DNA from: Hermatobates lingyangjiaoensis
Lineage: Eukaryota > Arthropoda > Insecta > Hemiptera > Hermatobatidae
NCBI GenBank assembly: GCA_026182355.1
Contig: JAPFBL010000542.1
Span: 1 to 64,000, forward strand
Direction: 5' to 3'
Length of the DNA: 64,000 nucleotides
In this document: in pieces, positions 48,501-52,802 of the stretch
Layout: each line of letters opens with the position of its first letter
Numbering within the stretch: the stretch's first letter is position 1
Notes under the pieces: model-generated
What the model saw: the letters and a program-made list of their open reading frames with translations, nothing else
What the model was told of the DNA's origin: nothing
Database searches by the model: none
Program-made: the position numbers and the translations under genes

Positions 48501-50347
48501 TTATGCTCTATTAAATACTAATTAGAGAATATAATGATGTATAATTATCATGACTTTGATTTGCAGTTGTAATTTAATTACAGCAATTAGATATGCTCAG
48601 TTATCACTGTTATGATAAAACGTGACACACGTAGTTACTAGTGTATGAATATATACCATAGGGTGATATCTGCAGAGATATTAGTTTATGTGTTGGTTTA
48701 CCTGTGAAGATGAGTTTCAATAGACGGACTACTAAATGTAGGAAGATGAGAAACATCATTGAATATCTCATGATGAGTAATAACAGTTAACTTTGGACTG
48801 CTCAGATCTAACCAGTAAGGCACCTGACCATTGGTCACTAAGAAGACATGACGTATCCACGGCAGTCGTTTTTCCAGGGATCTCAAGCAATACCGTAACT
48901 CCTAAAAACACAACAACATCAAAGTTAGAAACCTTTTTTTTTCAGTATTAATACAACAAACAATCAGACGACCATTTAAATGATTATTTAATATTGTTGA
49001 ATGACAGGATAACCTTCAATCACTATACATATGTATTCCTTTTGAAAATATAATTACATATGGATCACAACGTAGTCAGTATCATGATGATGAATATTTA
49101 CAGACTAAATAAAAAAAATCAAAAACATTAGACGTTTCAATATAAATTATGTTTAAATTGTGGTGGCAACACTGACTGACGTTGATGGATAGGCAGCCAT
49201 TTGGTCTTCACTAAAACTTAAATCCTATCGCTGCTTCCACTTTATCTTACTGATTTTCACCGAATTTAATCTGGCCAGATGTCGTAGACCTTGGTGTGTC
49301 GTAGACCAACAAACTTTGTATCCCGGTACAAATATTATAAAAGAGATACTTTGCCTGGTGGACTCCATTTTGTGTATGAAGTACATACTCTTTGGGGGTA
49401 GTAATGGAGCGACGATGTGCCTCTAATAGCCTCTAGCACTCAACTCTGACTTTTAGCCTTCGCGAGGTTAACCTGCTATATGCAGGAACAAACAAAAGAG
49501 GAGGAGAAGGTGACCAGGAGTTGGACCGGACCACCTTCGTTTCACAACCTTCCAACTTCCCAGATCCTCTCCTCTTATACCAGGCCACAATCCAAGGCGT
49601 TATGCAATCCGTGCCGAAGGATGGATGATACAGGGGTTACTGAATTATGAACGGAGCCTTAAGGGCACCAGGCGACTCCCTTGAGTAAATAGTCTTACTC
49701 TGGTATGCGGTGCTCTGAAGTGACGCTCATGTTTTCTGCCAATATTCTTATATCACAGAGAGACTGTACAACTTCTATACCCATTCGTGGAATAACAGAG
49801 GCTTCGCTGGGCAGCGGGTAACTGGGTCTTTCTAAGAACCGTACCCATGGACCTACAGACTCTACTTTCCTATCGGTCACCAATGTAACGAATCATATAT
49901 CCTTTACCCGGACGACTCATAGAAAACAATATATATATGTATAAAAAGCTTTCACATAAACACGTGAAATAACAATCAATGATCAAACCACAATAAGAAA
50001 TGGGAAAACAAGACTAAGATCTTTCAACCGTAACAAGCGGTCTTCGTCAGAGTCAAAAACCCAACTAAGGGTTTTTGACTCTGACGAAGACCGCTTGTTA
50101 CGGTTGAAAGATCTTAGTCTTGTTTTCCCATTTCTTATTGTGGTTTGATCATTGATATATATGTATATATATAATAGCTATCTGCACAACATCTAAATTA
50201 AAAACAATGTTAGCAAACCTCTTTGTCATCAAATCTTGAAGGGGAGTAATCGGAGAACTTAAGAGTAGATGGAAGTTCTAGTAGAAGGTTCACTTCGGAT
50301 ACATTTATTTTCATGTTGTCAAACTTTATTATTCTCCACTTTTGATT
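26012..50347 (-). CDS. GNPTAB: GNPTAB, GlcNAc-1-phosphotransferase alpha/beta (9 exons, 5' end missing)
   Basis: Nine exons join with matching phases and GT..AG borders into 1605 bases: 534 residues and a stop. The vertebrate enzyme sits in the Golgi and transfers GlcNAc-1-phosphate from UDP-GlcNAc to mannose on lysosomal hydrolases, the first step of the mannose-6-phosphate tag. Visible domains (visible-residue numbering): Stealth CR2 at about 38-144 ([47 protein letters not shown]); one Notch/LNR module at 145-185; CR3 region at about 230-300 ([25 protein letters not shown]); EF-hand DTDNSGSLSEREI at about 320-332; CR4 CVNDN near 444; a C-terminal membrane helix ([17 protein letters not shown]). 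Upstream exons for the signal anchor and CR1 are not found up to 64000 and probably lie beyond the window. Compared with human, the second LNR, the DMAP-binding domain and the long spacer are absent. Confidence 0.95.
26305..26690 (-). repeat. Three tandem ~125-bp units beside the GNPTAB terminal exon
   Basis: The unit contains GAAAACATGCATAATAACAG, GGTGTACCAAGGGGGAGG, CCCCGGACGAAACTTT and GTTAACATTGAAAAAATG. Three copies diverge progressively and lie directly upstream of the acceptor of the last exon. Long minus-strand open frames through here are repeat artefacts. Confidence 0.85.
26691..28370. other. GNPTAB intron, mostly unique AT-rich DNA
   Basis: Contains a pure G tract of about 19 at 27240-27258 and a cluster of TAATTACTAAT permutations at 27595-27690. 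No exon or shared repeat identified. Confidence 0.6.
28371..28510 (+). mobile_element. PLE terminal fragment, AGATCT hammerhead family
   Basis: GTTGGGTTTTTGACTCTGACGAAG.. through the hammerhead core to the family-specific tail TTATTGTGGTTTGAT..TTTCACGTGTTT..GTGAAATC. The same unit recurs near 37783, 42400, 49981-50160, 50515-50940, 59645 and 63971. Confidence 0.85.
28376..28420 (+). ncRNA. Hammerhead motif, stem III AGATCT
   Basis: CTGACGA at 28382-28388, stem II ACCG/CGGT, GAA at 28407-28409, palindrome AGATCT, U. Stem I (GACT facing ATTC) has one mismatch relative to other copies. Confidence 0.65.
28742..28780 (-). ncRNA. Hammerhead-like motif, stem III ATGCGT (decayed)
   Basis: CTGAAGA, stem II GAACAT/GTGTTC, GAA, then ATGCGT where the family has ACGCGT; one substitution breaks the palindrome. 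Confidence 0.5.
28930..28990 (+). ncRNA. Hammerhead motif, stem III ACGCGT
   Basis: CTGAAGA at 28941-28947, stem II GAACAC/GTGTTC, GAA at 28964-28966, ACGCGT, U. The TTAAT segment upstream pairs with ATTAA downstream as distal stem I. Confidence 0.72.
29249..29445 (-). CDS. GNPTAB: GNPTAB exon (pre-CR4)
   Basis: 197 bases. Encodes [30 protein letters not shown], and [20 protein letters not shown]. Corresponds to human TKSLVTNCKPVTDKI..NKYRFEIM..TNVSHVVGQLDDIRKNPRK. Acceptor TTTGTTTCAG, donor AA/GTAAAG. Confidence 0.95.
29504..29842 (-). mobile_element. tRNA-derived SINE, copy 3 (near complete)
   Basis: On the minus strand the head reads GCTAGCTCAGTGGAT (A box) and GGGGTTCAATCCCC (B box), i.e. 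a tRNA-like RNA polymerase III promoter. A ~270-bp body follows, and the tail ends in repeats of CCTAA at about 29504-29522. This is the best copy for defining the family. Confidence 0.9.
30001..30662 (+). repeat. 43-44-bp tandem array (~15 copies)
   Basis: Unit TCGTATCGGAATAGGAAT + CGAATGTTTAATGCAGTATC + GTGAC. Variant units (GTTTTTAATGC, GCAATATCG, CGTAATAAGAATCG) recur in the same order, giving a four-unit higher-order period of about 175 bp. Lies in the GNPTAB intron about 110 bp from an exon. Confidence 0.97.
30770..30917 (-). CDS. GNPTAB: GNPTAB exon (EF-hand second half)
   Basis: 148 bases. Begins with the rest of Gly, then [17 protein letters not shown] and [12 protein letters not shown]. 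Matches human VLSDREIRTLATRI..INCSK. Acceptor GTGTTTCAG, donor ACG/GTAATA, phase 0 out. Confidence 0.95.
30930..31640. other. GNPTAB intron, nothing recognised
   Basis: AT-rich intron sequence with a short GC-richer patch at 31130-31200. No exon found on the minus strand. Confidence 0.5.
31645..31700. repeat. 56-bp perfect palindrome centred on AAGATCTT (fused PLE ends)
   Basis: Two copies of the tail of the AGATCT hammerhead family (ATAAGAAAATGGG..AAGACTAA) meet head to head at GATC (31671-31674). Both ribozyme cores are missing; only a single shared stem III palindrome remains. Confidence 0.9.
31715..31895. repeat. Long perfect palindrome around (AT)n
   Basis: The ~75-bp arms (AATTTAGGTAATTTGAATAT.. 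and reverse complement) flank an AT dinucleotide core at about 31785-31810. No coding content. Probably another PLE-type inverted pair with the AT microsatellite common at such junctions. Confidence 0.85.
32008..32050 (+). ncRNA. Decayed AGATCT-family hammerhead
   Basis: TCTAACGAAGACCGCTTG then TTACGGTTAAAAGATCTT. The core CTGACGA has become CTAACGA and GAAA has become AAAA, so cleavage is not expected. Confidence 0.5.
32225..32740. mobile_element. PLE end pair (family with ACGT stem III) with internal 50-bp duplication
   Basis: The outer segments (TTTCAGTTTCTTTTCTTGTTAAC..TAATTAGTGTTTTGATG, 32224-32276) recur inverted at 32699-32752. A hammerhead core lies at 32578-32622. Inside, a 50-bp unit (GAGTCAGCGAGCAGGAATGC..GGCTTAGCCTTA) is tandemly duplicated at 32313-32412. 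Confidence 0.7.
32578..32622 (+). ncRNA. Hammerhead motif, stem III ACGT
   Basis: CTGAAGA, stem II GGTC..GACT (imperfect), GAA, ACGT, C, then GG pairing with the CC before the core. Confidence 0.6.
32753..33060. other. GNPTAB intron with a decayed AGATCT-family PLE end
   Basis: Recognisable pieces on both strands (CACGTGAAAT; GACTCTGACAAAGATC; TTACTGTGGTTT) but no intact core. Confidence 0.5.
33061..33213 (-). CDS. GNPTAB: GNPTAB exon (CR3 and start of EF-hand)
   Basis: 153 bases. Encodes [20 protein letters not shown], then [20 protein letters not shown] and YDTDNSG. Human has [30 protein letters not shown]. Acceptor TTTTTTCAG, donor GG/GTAACC. The EF-hand loop is split by this intron, as its phase shows. 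Confidence 0.96.
33299..33425. repeat. Poly-C tract and short tandem GACCCCCAGG repeat
   Basis: A C run of about 14 at 33303-33316, then three copies of (GATTAAGACCCCCAGGGTC)-like units at 33357-33415. Confidence 0.8.
33690..34050 (-). mobile_element. tRNA-derived SINE, copy 4
   Basis: The tail at the left is GGTTAGGCTAGGTTACGTTGC on the plus strand; the body carries a small AT-rich insertion near 33785-33815; the head contains a GGGGTTCAATATC B box and GCTCAGTGGTTAAC on the minus strand. Confidence 0.85.
34400..34970. mobile_element. ACGCGT-family PLE ends flanking SINE copy 5
   Basis: A minus-strand ribozyme relic (34407-34440) and a plus-strand one (34914-34955, core CTGGAGA, stem III ACATGT) face outward around a SINE fragment at 34668-34882. 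Both cores are mutated. Confidence 0.6.
34668..34882 (-). mobile_element. tRNA-derived SINE, copy 5 (tail truncated)
   Basis: Body plus tRNA-like head: GGGGTTCGATCTCC B box (about 34822-34835) and GCTGAATGGTAACG head on the minus strand. The 3' tail is missing. Confidence 0.82.
34977..35272 (+). repeat. (GT)n / GTGTGAGT microsatellite
   Basis: Nearly 300 bases of GT with GAGT/ATGT interruptions, becoming pure GT at 35220-35270. Open frames of His-Thr repeats on the minus strand are artefacts. Confidence 0.97.
35309..35491 (-). CDS. GNPTAB: GNPTAB exon (CR3 region)
   Basis: 183 bases, phases 2/2. Encodes [20 protein letters not shown] then [14 protein letters not shown] and [13 protein letters not shown], aligning with human TFADSLRYVNKILN..RKVPAHMPHMIDR. 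The donor is inferred as GA/GTCAAA from phase; it is weak, and GTGCTT at 35300 is an alternative. A GT-dinucleotide tract begins about 37 bases past the donor. Confidence 0.9.
35492..35930. other. GNPTAB intron, no exon recognised
   Basis: A 64-codon minus-strand frame at 35611-35805 has no similarity I can see to GNPTAB or other families. Confidence 0.5.
35935..36835 (+). repeat. ~76-bp tandem array (~12 copies)
   Basis: Unit: TATATTTAGTCAAAGTAAGA + AACTATGACAAAATACTTCA + ACGGTGTTGTCTCGCGTGTT + TTGAACATCTAA. Copies differ by point changes and 1-2 base indels. It lies in the long GNPTAB intron. Confidence 0.95.
36863..37052 (-). mobile_element. tRNA-derived SINE, copy 6 (tail truncated)
   Basis: TTAATGAGTACTTGATTTCG through CCTACCAGTTCAAAGGCGAG; the head has decayed to CCTAGTGGCAATG on the minus strand. 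It directly abuts the 76-bp array. Confidence 0.82.
37053..37785. other. GNPTAB intron with SINE fragment and extreme AT tract
   Basis: 37340-37450 is a decayed SINE body fragment (GGGATCTTTAAAGAGTATTT..). 37455-37620 is almost pure A/T with TAATATTTTAATA permutations. No exon. Confidence 0.55.
37786..37832 (+). ncRNA. Hammerhead motif, stem III AGATCT
   Basis: GACT-CTGACGA, stem II ACCG/CGGT, GAA, AGATCT, U. Downstream sequence (TTCATTG) no longer pairs with GACT, so stem I is lost just past the cleavage site; the element is truncated there. Confidence 0.55.
37935..39630 (+). mobile_element. Element X, copy 2
   Basis: Collinear with 13067-14650 from CTGGAGTGG..CTGCACTC to GTCAAAATCTCGAGATCGA, including the CACCCA/CA microsatellite at 39509-39543. 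The right terminus seen in copy 1 (ATACTTTACTTATAGTAAAG) is missing here. Lies in the GNPTAB intron between the LNR and CR3 exons. Confidence 0.8.
39631..39982. other. GNPTAB intron flank
   Basis: Two imperfect direct copies of a ~110-bp segment (AATAAATACCATACTATAACAG / AATAAATACCAGAGTATAAAAG) at 39655 and 39768, then TATATAAT repeats at 39880-39920. Confidence 0.6.
39983..40191 (-). CDS. GNPTAB: GNPTAB exon (single Notch/LNR module)
   Basis: Acceptor TTGCAG, then [18 protein letters not shown]. The six LNR cysteines and the DGGDC calcium motif are present. The donor at 39982 (ACG/GTATTT) is chosen because it leaves phase 2, which matches the next recognisable exon. A later GT at about 39960 is an alternative. 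Residues after the LNR ([18 protein letters not shown]) have no clear counterpart in human. Confidence 0.88.
40330..41525. mobile_element. Mariner-derived palindrome (internally deleted)
   Basis: 40340-40880 and 41090-41500 are inverted copies of each other, including the end motif GAGGTGTGATCAAAAAGTAAG (40707). At 40905 on the plus strand the start of a mariner-type transposase is readable ([15 protein letters not shown]) before a stop. The remaining transposase, with its DD(D/E) triad, is gone. A second start-like fragment ([15 protein letters not shown]) is at 41571. This suggests two head-to-head deleted copies or a fold-back derivative. Confidence 0.7.
41526..42395. other. GNPTAB intron
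   Basis: A mariner-start relic at 41571-41625, then a short tandem of AAATGGCACCAGTGTCTGGGG-like units at 41640-41710. The rest is unrecognised. Confidence 0.55.
42396..42620. mobile_element. Inverted pair of AGATCT-family PLE ends
   Basis: Minus-strand copy at 42401-42482, plus-strand copy at 42492-42615. Both show GAAAGATCTT preceded by the CGCTTG/TGCTTCTTAC stem II region. The minus copy reads CTGAAGA (N7 = A) instead of CTGACGA; the plus copy has a damaged CTCAAAA core. Confidence 0.75.
42912..43014 (-). CDS. GNPTAB: GNPTAB exon (CR2 NDD motif)
   Basis: 103 bases. Encodes [18 protein letters not shown] then [16 protein letters not shown]. The NDD acidic motif is the expected metal/nucleotide-sugar site of Stealth enzymes. 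Acceptor CCACAG, donor AAG/GTATCA, phase 2 in, 0 out. Confidence 0.97.
43015..43419. other. GNPTAB intron, nothing recognised
   Basis: AT-rich, no exon or shared repeat. Confidence 0.5.
43420..43625 (-). mobile_element. tRNA-derived SINE, diverged copy 7
   Basis: Body match (GACATTGTGCAGGCTCGGAA, CCTCTCCGA) and a decayed head (GATTCGAAACTAC). Confidence 0.55.
43626..44104. other. AT-rich GNPTAB intron
   Basis: No coding or repeat signal recognised. Confidence 0.5.
44105..44295 (+). mobile_element. tRNA-derived SINE, copy 8, opposite orientation
   Basis: The B box AGGTTCGATTCTG is at about 44127-44139 on the plus strand, followed by the SINE body. The 3' half of the body runs without a break into the 125-bp tandem array. 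It is the only copy with its head on the left. Confidence 0.75.
44225..45103. repeat. 122-125-bp tandem array derived from a SINE body (7 copies)
   Basis: The unit starts CATCGTAAATACACTCGAG and ends AACAACGCTTTCCATCC. It includes TTAGGCAAAATATAAGACTC and CCAATGTAGAATAAAC, which are SINE body in reverse. Copies are 96-99% identical by eye, differing mainly by an ACA insertion (122 versus 125 bp). The ~96-codon minus-strand open frames are repeats of one frame and not genes. Confidence 0.95.
45104..45330. other. Spacer between array and element-X relic
   Basis: Starts with CTAGGACAGC..GGGGATAGG, possibly the original SINE flank. No gene. Confidence 0.4.
45331..46080 (+). mobile_element. Element X, diverged third copy
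   Basis: The start AAAATCTACAGTGGCCC..ACTATAAGTAACCATAATATC and an internal AATCAATGTAAACAATGTAAA match copies 1 and 2. It is interrupted by the MITE at 45646-45909. Confidence 0.55.
45646..45909. mobile_element. 264-bp MITE with ~35-bp terminal inverted repeats
   Basis: ATGAGCCGTTTATTTTGAAA at the left is mirrored by TTTCAAAATAAGCGGCTCAT at the right (one mismatch, continuing GTGGCCTAATTCCAT). The interior is AT-rich and non-coding. Confidence 0.88.
47095..47600 (-). pseudogene. Helitron PIF1-like helicase C-terminal remnant
   Basis: Across several frames: a [13 protein letters not shown]-like region, [20 protein letters not shown], then [17 protein letters not shown] and KFFSHG. The FAMT-x-x-KSQGQTL block followed by FSHGQ-like residues is the conserved end of Helitron helicases. 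Frameshifts separate each block. Confidence 0.75.
47810..48130. repeat. Two ~155-bp tandem units inside the Helitron
   Basis: CATAACTTCGCTTCT..TCAGAGCCTATATTTTAAGTT..GTCAAAGTTTCAGCTC, repeated at about 47835 and 47985. The same segment occurs inverted inside the palindrome at 21400-21540. Confidence 0.75.
48247..48701. other. GNPTAB intron, nothing recognised
   Basis: AT-rich, no exon seen. Confidence 0.5.
48702..48901 (-). CDS. GNPTAB: GNPTAB exon (Stealth CR2)
   Basis: 200 bases; starts [12 protein letters not shown] and ends [10 protein letters not shown] with donor GTAAAC. It carries the [10 protein letters not shown] and HLPTFSSP signatures, very close to vertebrate GNPTAB. Confidence 0.97.
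48902..49370. other. GNPTAB intron, nothing recognised
   Basis: A GGCAGCCATTTGG..CTTCACTAAAAC segment near 49190 may belong to a dispersed repeat, but no second copy is in the window. Confidence 0.4.
49690..49920 (-). repeat. Dispersed repeat R2, copy 1
   Basis: The reverse complement matches 62690-62880 (GATTCGTTAC..; GTCCATGGGTA; CCCAGTTACCCGCTGC; GGGTATAGAAGTTGTACAGT; TTGGCAGAAAACATGAGC). Similarity also shows in translation ([25 protein letters not shown] versus GPCVRS..KASVFLPIGIEVAQSLCV), but one conserved pair is not enough to claim a gene. Confidence 0.65.
50011..50054 (-). ncRNA. Hammerhead motif, stem III AGATCT
   Basis: Minus strand: GACT-CTGACGA, stem II ACCG/CGGT, GAA, AGATCT, U, AGTC. 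Stem I GACU/AGUC is a perfect 4-bp pairing. Confidence 0.8.
50077..50119 (+). ncRNA. Hammerhead motif, stem III AGATCT
   Basis: GACT (50077-50080), CTGACGA, stem II, GAA (50106-50108), AGATCT (50109-50114), U, AGTC (50116-50119). All core positions and stem I are intact; mirror copy of 50011-50054. Confidence 0.82.
50219..50347 (-). CDS. GNPTAB: GNPTAB exon (pre-CR2)
   Basis: 129 bases, 43 codons, phase 0/0. Acceptor TGTTTAG, donor GAG/GTTTGC. Encodes [17 protein letters not shown] and ends SPSRFDDKE, matching the human SASRFEDNE that precedes LRYSLRSIE. It is the most upstream exon I can recognise. Confidence 0.9.
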
Positions 50348-50514
50348 CTAAACAAAGAATAATAAAAGCATGAAAATCTAATACTTAAGTGTCTCTGAGT
50401 AACGTGTTATTTTTTTACTGAACTTTTGTTATAATTTCACAATCACAATTAAGAATTTCATAATATAATCTTAATAAACCTTCAACAAATAGATTCTATG
50501 AGATATTGTACACT

Positions 50515-50930
50515 CTTTGAAGACCGCTTGTTACGGTTGAAAGATCTTAGTCTTGTTTTCCCATTTCATATTGTGGTTTGCTCAATTATTGTTATTTCAC
50601 GCGTTTATGTGAAATCCTTTTATATATGTCTATATATATATATATATAAAAAGATTTCACATAAACACGTGAAATAACAATCAATGATCAAACCACAATA
50701 AGAAAATGGGAAAGCAAGACTAAGATCTTTCAACCGTAACCTTTTATATATGTCTATATATATATAAAGATTTCACATAAACACGTGAAATAACAATCAA
50801 TGATCAAACCACAATAAGAAAATGGGAAAGCAAGACTAAGATCAGTTGGGTTTTTGACTCTGACGAAGACCGCTTGTTACGGTTGATAGATCTTAGTCTT
50901 GCTTTCCCATTTTCTTATTGTGGTTTGATC

Positions 50931-50940
<10 letters not shown>
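50515..50940. mobile_element. Cluster of broken AGATCT-family PLE ends
   Basis: Plus copy truncated before CTGACGA (50518-50620), minus copy cut in stem II (50680-50740), minus arm ending at GATC (50797-50843), and a plus copy 50844-50930 with the GAAA changed to GATA. AT microsatellites separate them. Confidence 0.82.
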
Positions 50941-50982
<42 letters not shown>

Positions 50983-50985
50983 TAC
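50930..50985. repeat. (AT)n microsatellite at PLE boundary
   Basis: ATATATATGTATATATAT.. run directly before the 3' end of the minus-strand PLE copy A. Confidence 0.9.
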
Positions 50986-51029
50986 AATAAAATAAAAAAC
51001 AAAGGAAACACACAGAAAGACACAGACAT

Positions 51030-51077
51030 AACTCACATCGATATTTCGACAATCGTCGTCATCAGGAGGTGCGAAGA
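51030..51077 (-). ncRNA. Hammerhead motif, stem III ATAT (PLE family II)
   Basis: Minus strand CTGATGA (51065-51059), stem II CGAC/GTCG, GAA, ATAT, C. CACCUC before the core faces GAUGUG after the site, pairing at five of six positions. Confidence 0.72.
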
Positions 51078-51342
51078 GCGAAGAGTCCCGCAGGAAGACA
51101 GGGCGGTACTGAACTCGGAAACCGCAGCCAGTACCCCACCACTTACCACCAAGCGGGGGAAGGGAGGGAAGGAAATGAAGAGCCAAATTAAGACGTAAAA
51201 GGAACGAGTAAAAATTATAACTATAAAAAATTATAAAAAAAAGTAGATAAATCAAATAAAATTAATAAAAATAATAAATAAAAAGTAAAATAAAAAATAA
51301 ATAAATAAAAAATAATAAATAAATAAATAAATCATAAATAAA

Positions 51343-52802
51343 TTATCGGTTGAGGTTGAGTCCGGGGGAAGAGCGAGCATCAAGTAAGCATATGTATGCC
51401 TCCTCTGAAGCTCTTAGGGTAACTTTATTGTTGGATTCGGGGATCTGTTTCAGGATCTGAACCCTGAAACAGTCATTGAAACTGAGTCCATGCGAGTTCG
51501 CATGGATGGCTACAGGAAAGTTACTGCGTTGACCGACTGAAGCCCTATGACCATTCATACGAAGGCTCAACTTATTAGAAGTTAAGCCAACGTAAAAGGA
51601 GTCACACTGAGTGCAATCCAGTCGGTAAACACAGTTGCTCGAGGTACAGGAGGAATTGACCTGAACCGGGTAGGAACTATGGTGGAGAGGGGAATCGAAG
51701 GAAGGATTAGGATTTACAATCAGGCAAGTTTGACAGCCACGGCGTTGTCCACATTGTTTCATTCCAGGAACAGGATTGGAAGGCTGAGGGGAAATATGAG
51801 AGAAAATGCTTTTTAGATTGGCAGGTTTACGGTAGGAAATAGAAGGGGGGTGATTAAAGATGGAAGAAGTAGAAGTAGACAGAATCGGAAAAGACTCCTT
51901 AATAACAGCACGAAGCTTATAAGCGCCAGGGAAGTAGGTTGTCAGGAAGAAGGAAGTGTTACTTCTATCCCTCTTGGGTCTGGGTTGGTGGGAGATGTCA
52001 GCCGGTAAAACACGACTATCAATGAAGGAGCGAGGATAGCCTCGTTCAGAAAATTTGTCCTTTAAGAGGTTAAGGTGATGTCTGCGGTCTTGGAGATTAT
52101 TGCAGATATTGTGAATACGGAGGGACAAGGATCGAGGTATAGACTTTTTAACATGGGATGGATGGCAACTATTGTAATGGAGGTACTGTTGGGAGTTGGT
52201 GGGTTTTATATGTACGGAAGTCAAGAAGTGTCCATTGTCTAAAGTAACGTCAACATCAAGAAAGGTGATAAGTCTGTCGGAGATGTCGTAAGTGAAAGTG
52301 ATGGAGGGGCAGAAATTTTGAAAGGAGTGTAGGAAAAGTTCTAAGTTATGTTTGCCATGGGGCCAAATGAAGAAAATATCATCAATAAAACGGAGATAAA
52401 GGAGTGGAAGAAGTTGACAGGTGGCCAGGAAATCCTGCTCTAATTTGGCCATGAAAAGATTAGCGTAAGAAGGGGCCATAATCGTACCCATAGCTGTGCC
52501 TCTGGTTTGAAGGTAATAACGACCCTCAAACTGAAAGACATTATGCTGTAGCACGAAATCAGCCAAAGAGACTAGAAAGGATGTGGAAGGATTAAGGGGT
52601 GCTTTTCTGCCATCAAGAAAGTATCGCAGAGCGTCCAGACCTTCAGAATGAATGATTGAAGTATAGAGAGAAGTGACGTCCATGGTAACCATGAGAAGAG
52701 GATGATCAAGGGTAGAGGGAAGAGAAAGATTTTTAAGAATTTGGAGAAAATGGAATTGATAAAAGGATGAGTTAGAGAGTTGTTTCATTGCCTCACGGTG
52801 GT
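51343..52802 (-). pseudogene. PLE reverse transcriptase/GIY-YIG endonuclease, copy A (internally deleted)
   Basis: The open frame of about 485 codons covers most of a Penelope-type protein. RT motifs in order: DVTSLYTSI (motif A), RGTAMGTIMAPSYANLFM (motif B), FIDDIFFIW (catalytic DD of motif C), TFLDVDV (motif D/E). Then comes the linker HPSHVKKSIPRSLSLR, a zinc-like CQTCLIVN segment, and the GIY-YIG endonuclease (VYRLDCTQCDSFYVG..LRMNGHR..EEAYICLL) to a stop after GLNLNR. About 100 residues between NSSFYQ and FHFLQ are deleted relative to copy B, removing KVHKP and its surroundings, and the N-terminus is cut at the inverted junction. PLEs copy RNA into DNA at a nick made by the endonuclease. 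This copy looks young but defective. Confidence 0.95.

Larger units (their letters stand above)
49930..50165. mobile_element. Inverted pair of AGATCT-family PLE ends (both ribozymes intact)
   Basis: The minus copy (49981-50065) and plus copy (50066-50155) are joined at the GGGTTTTTGACT side. The outer ends are ATATATGTATA-type microsatellites and the TTTCACGTGTTTATGTGAAA motif. Confidence 0.88.
50986..52802 (-). mobile_element. Penelope-like element, family II, copy A
   Basis: The 3' untranslated region with hammerhead (50986-51342) follows the coding part (51343-52802). It is joined head to head with copy B at about 52803. Confidence 0.95.
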
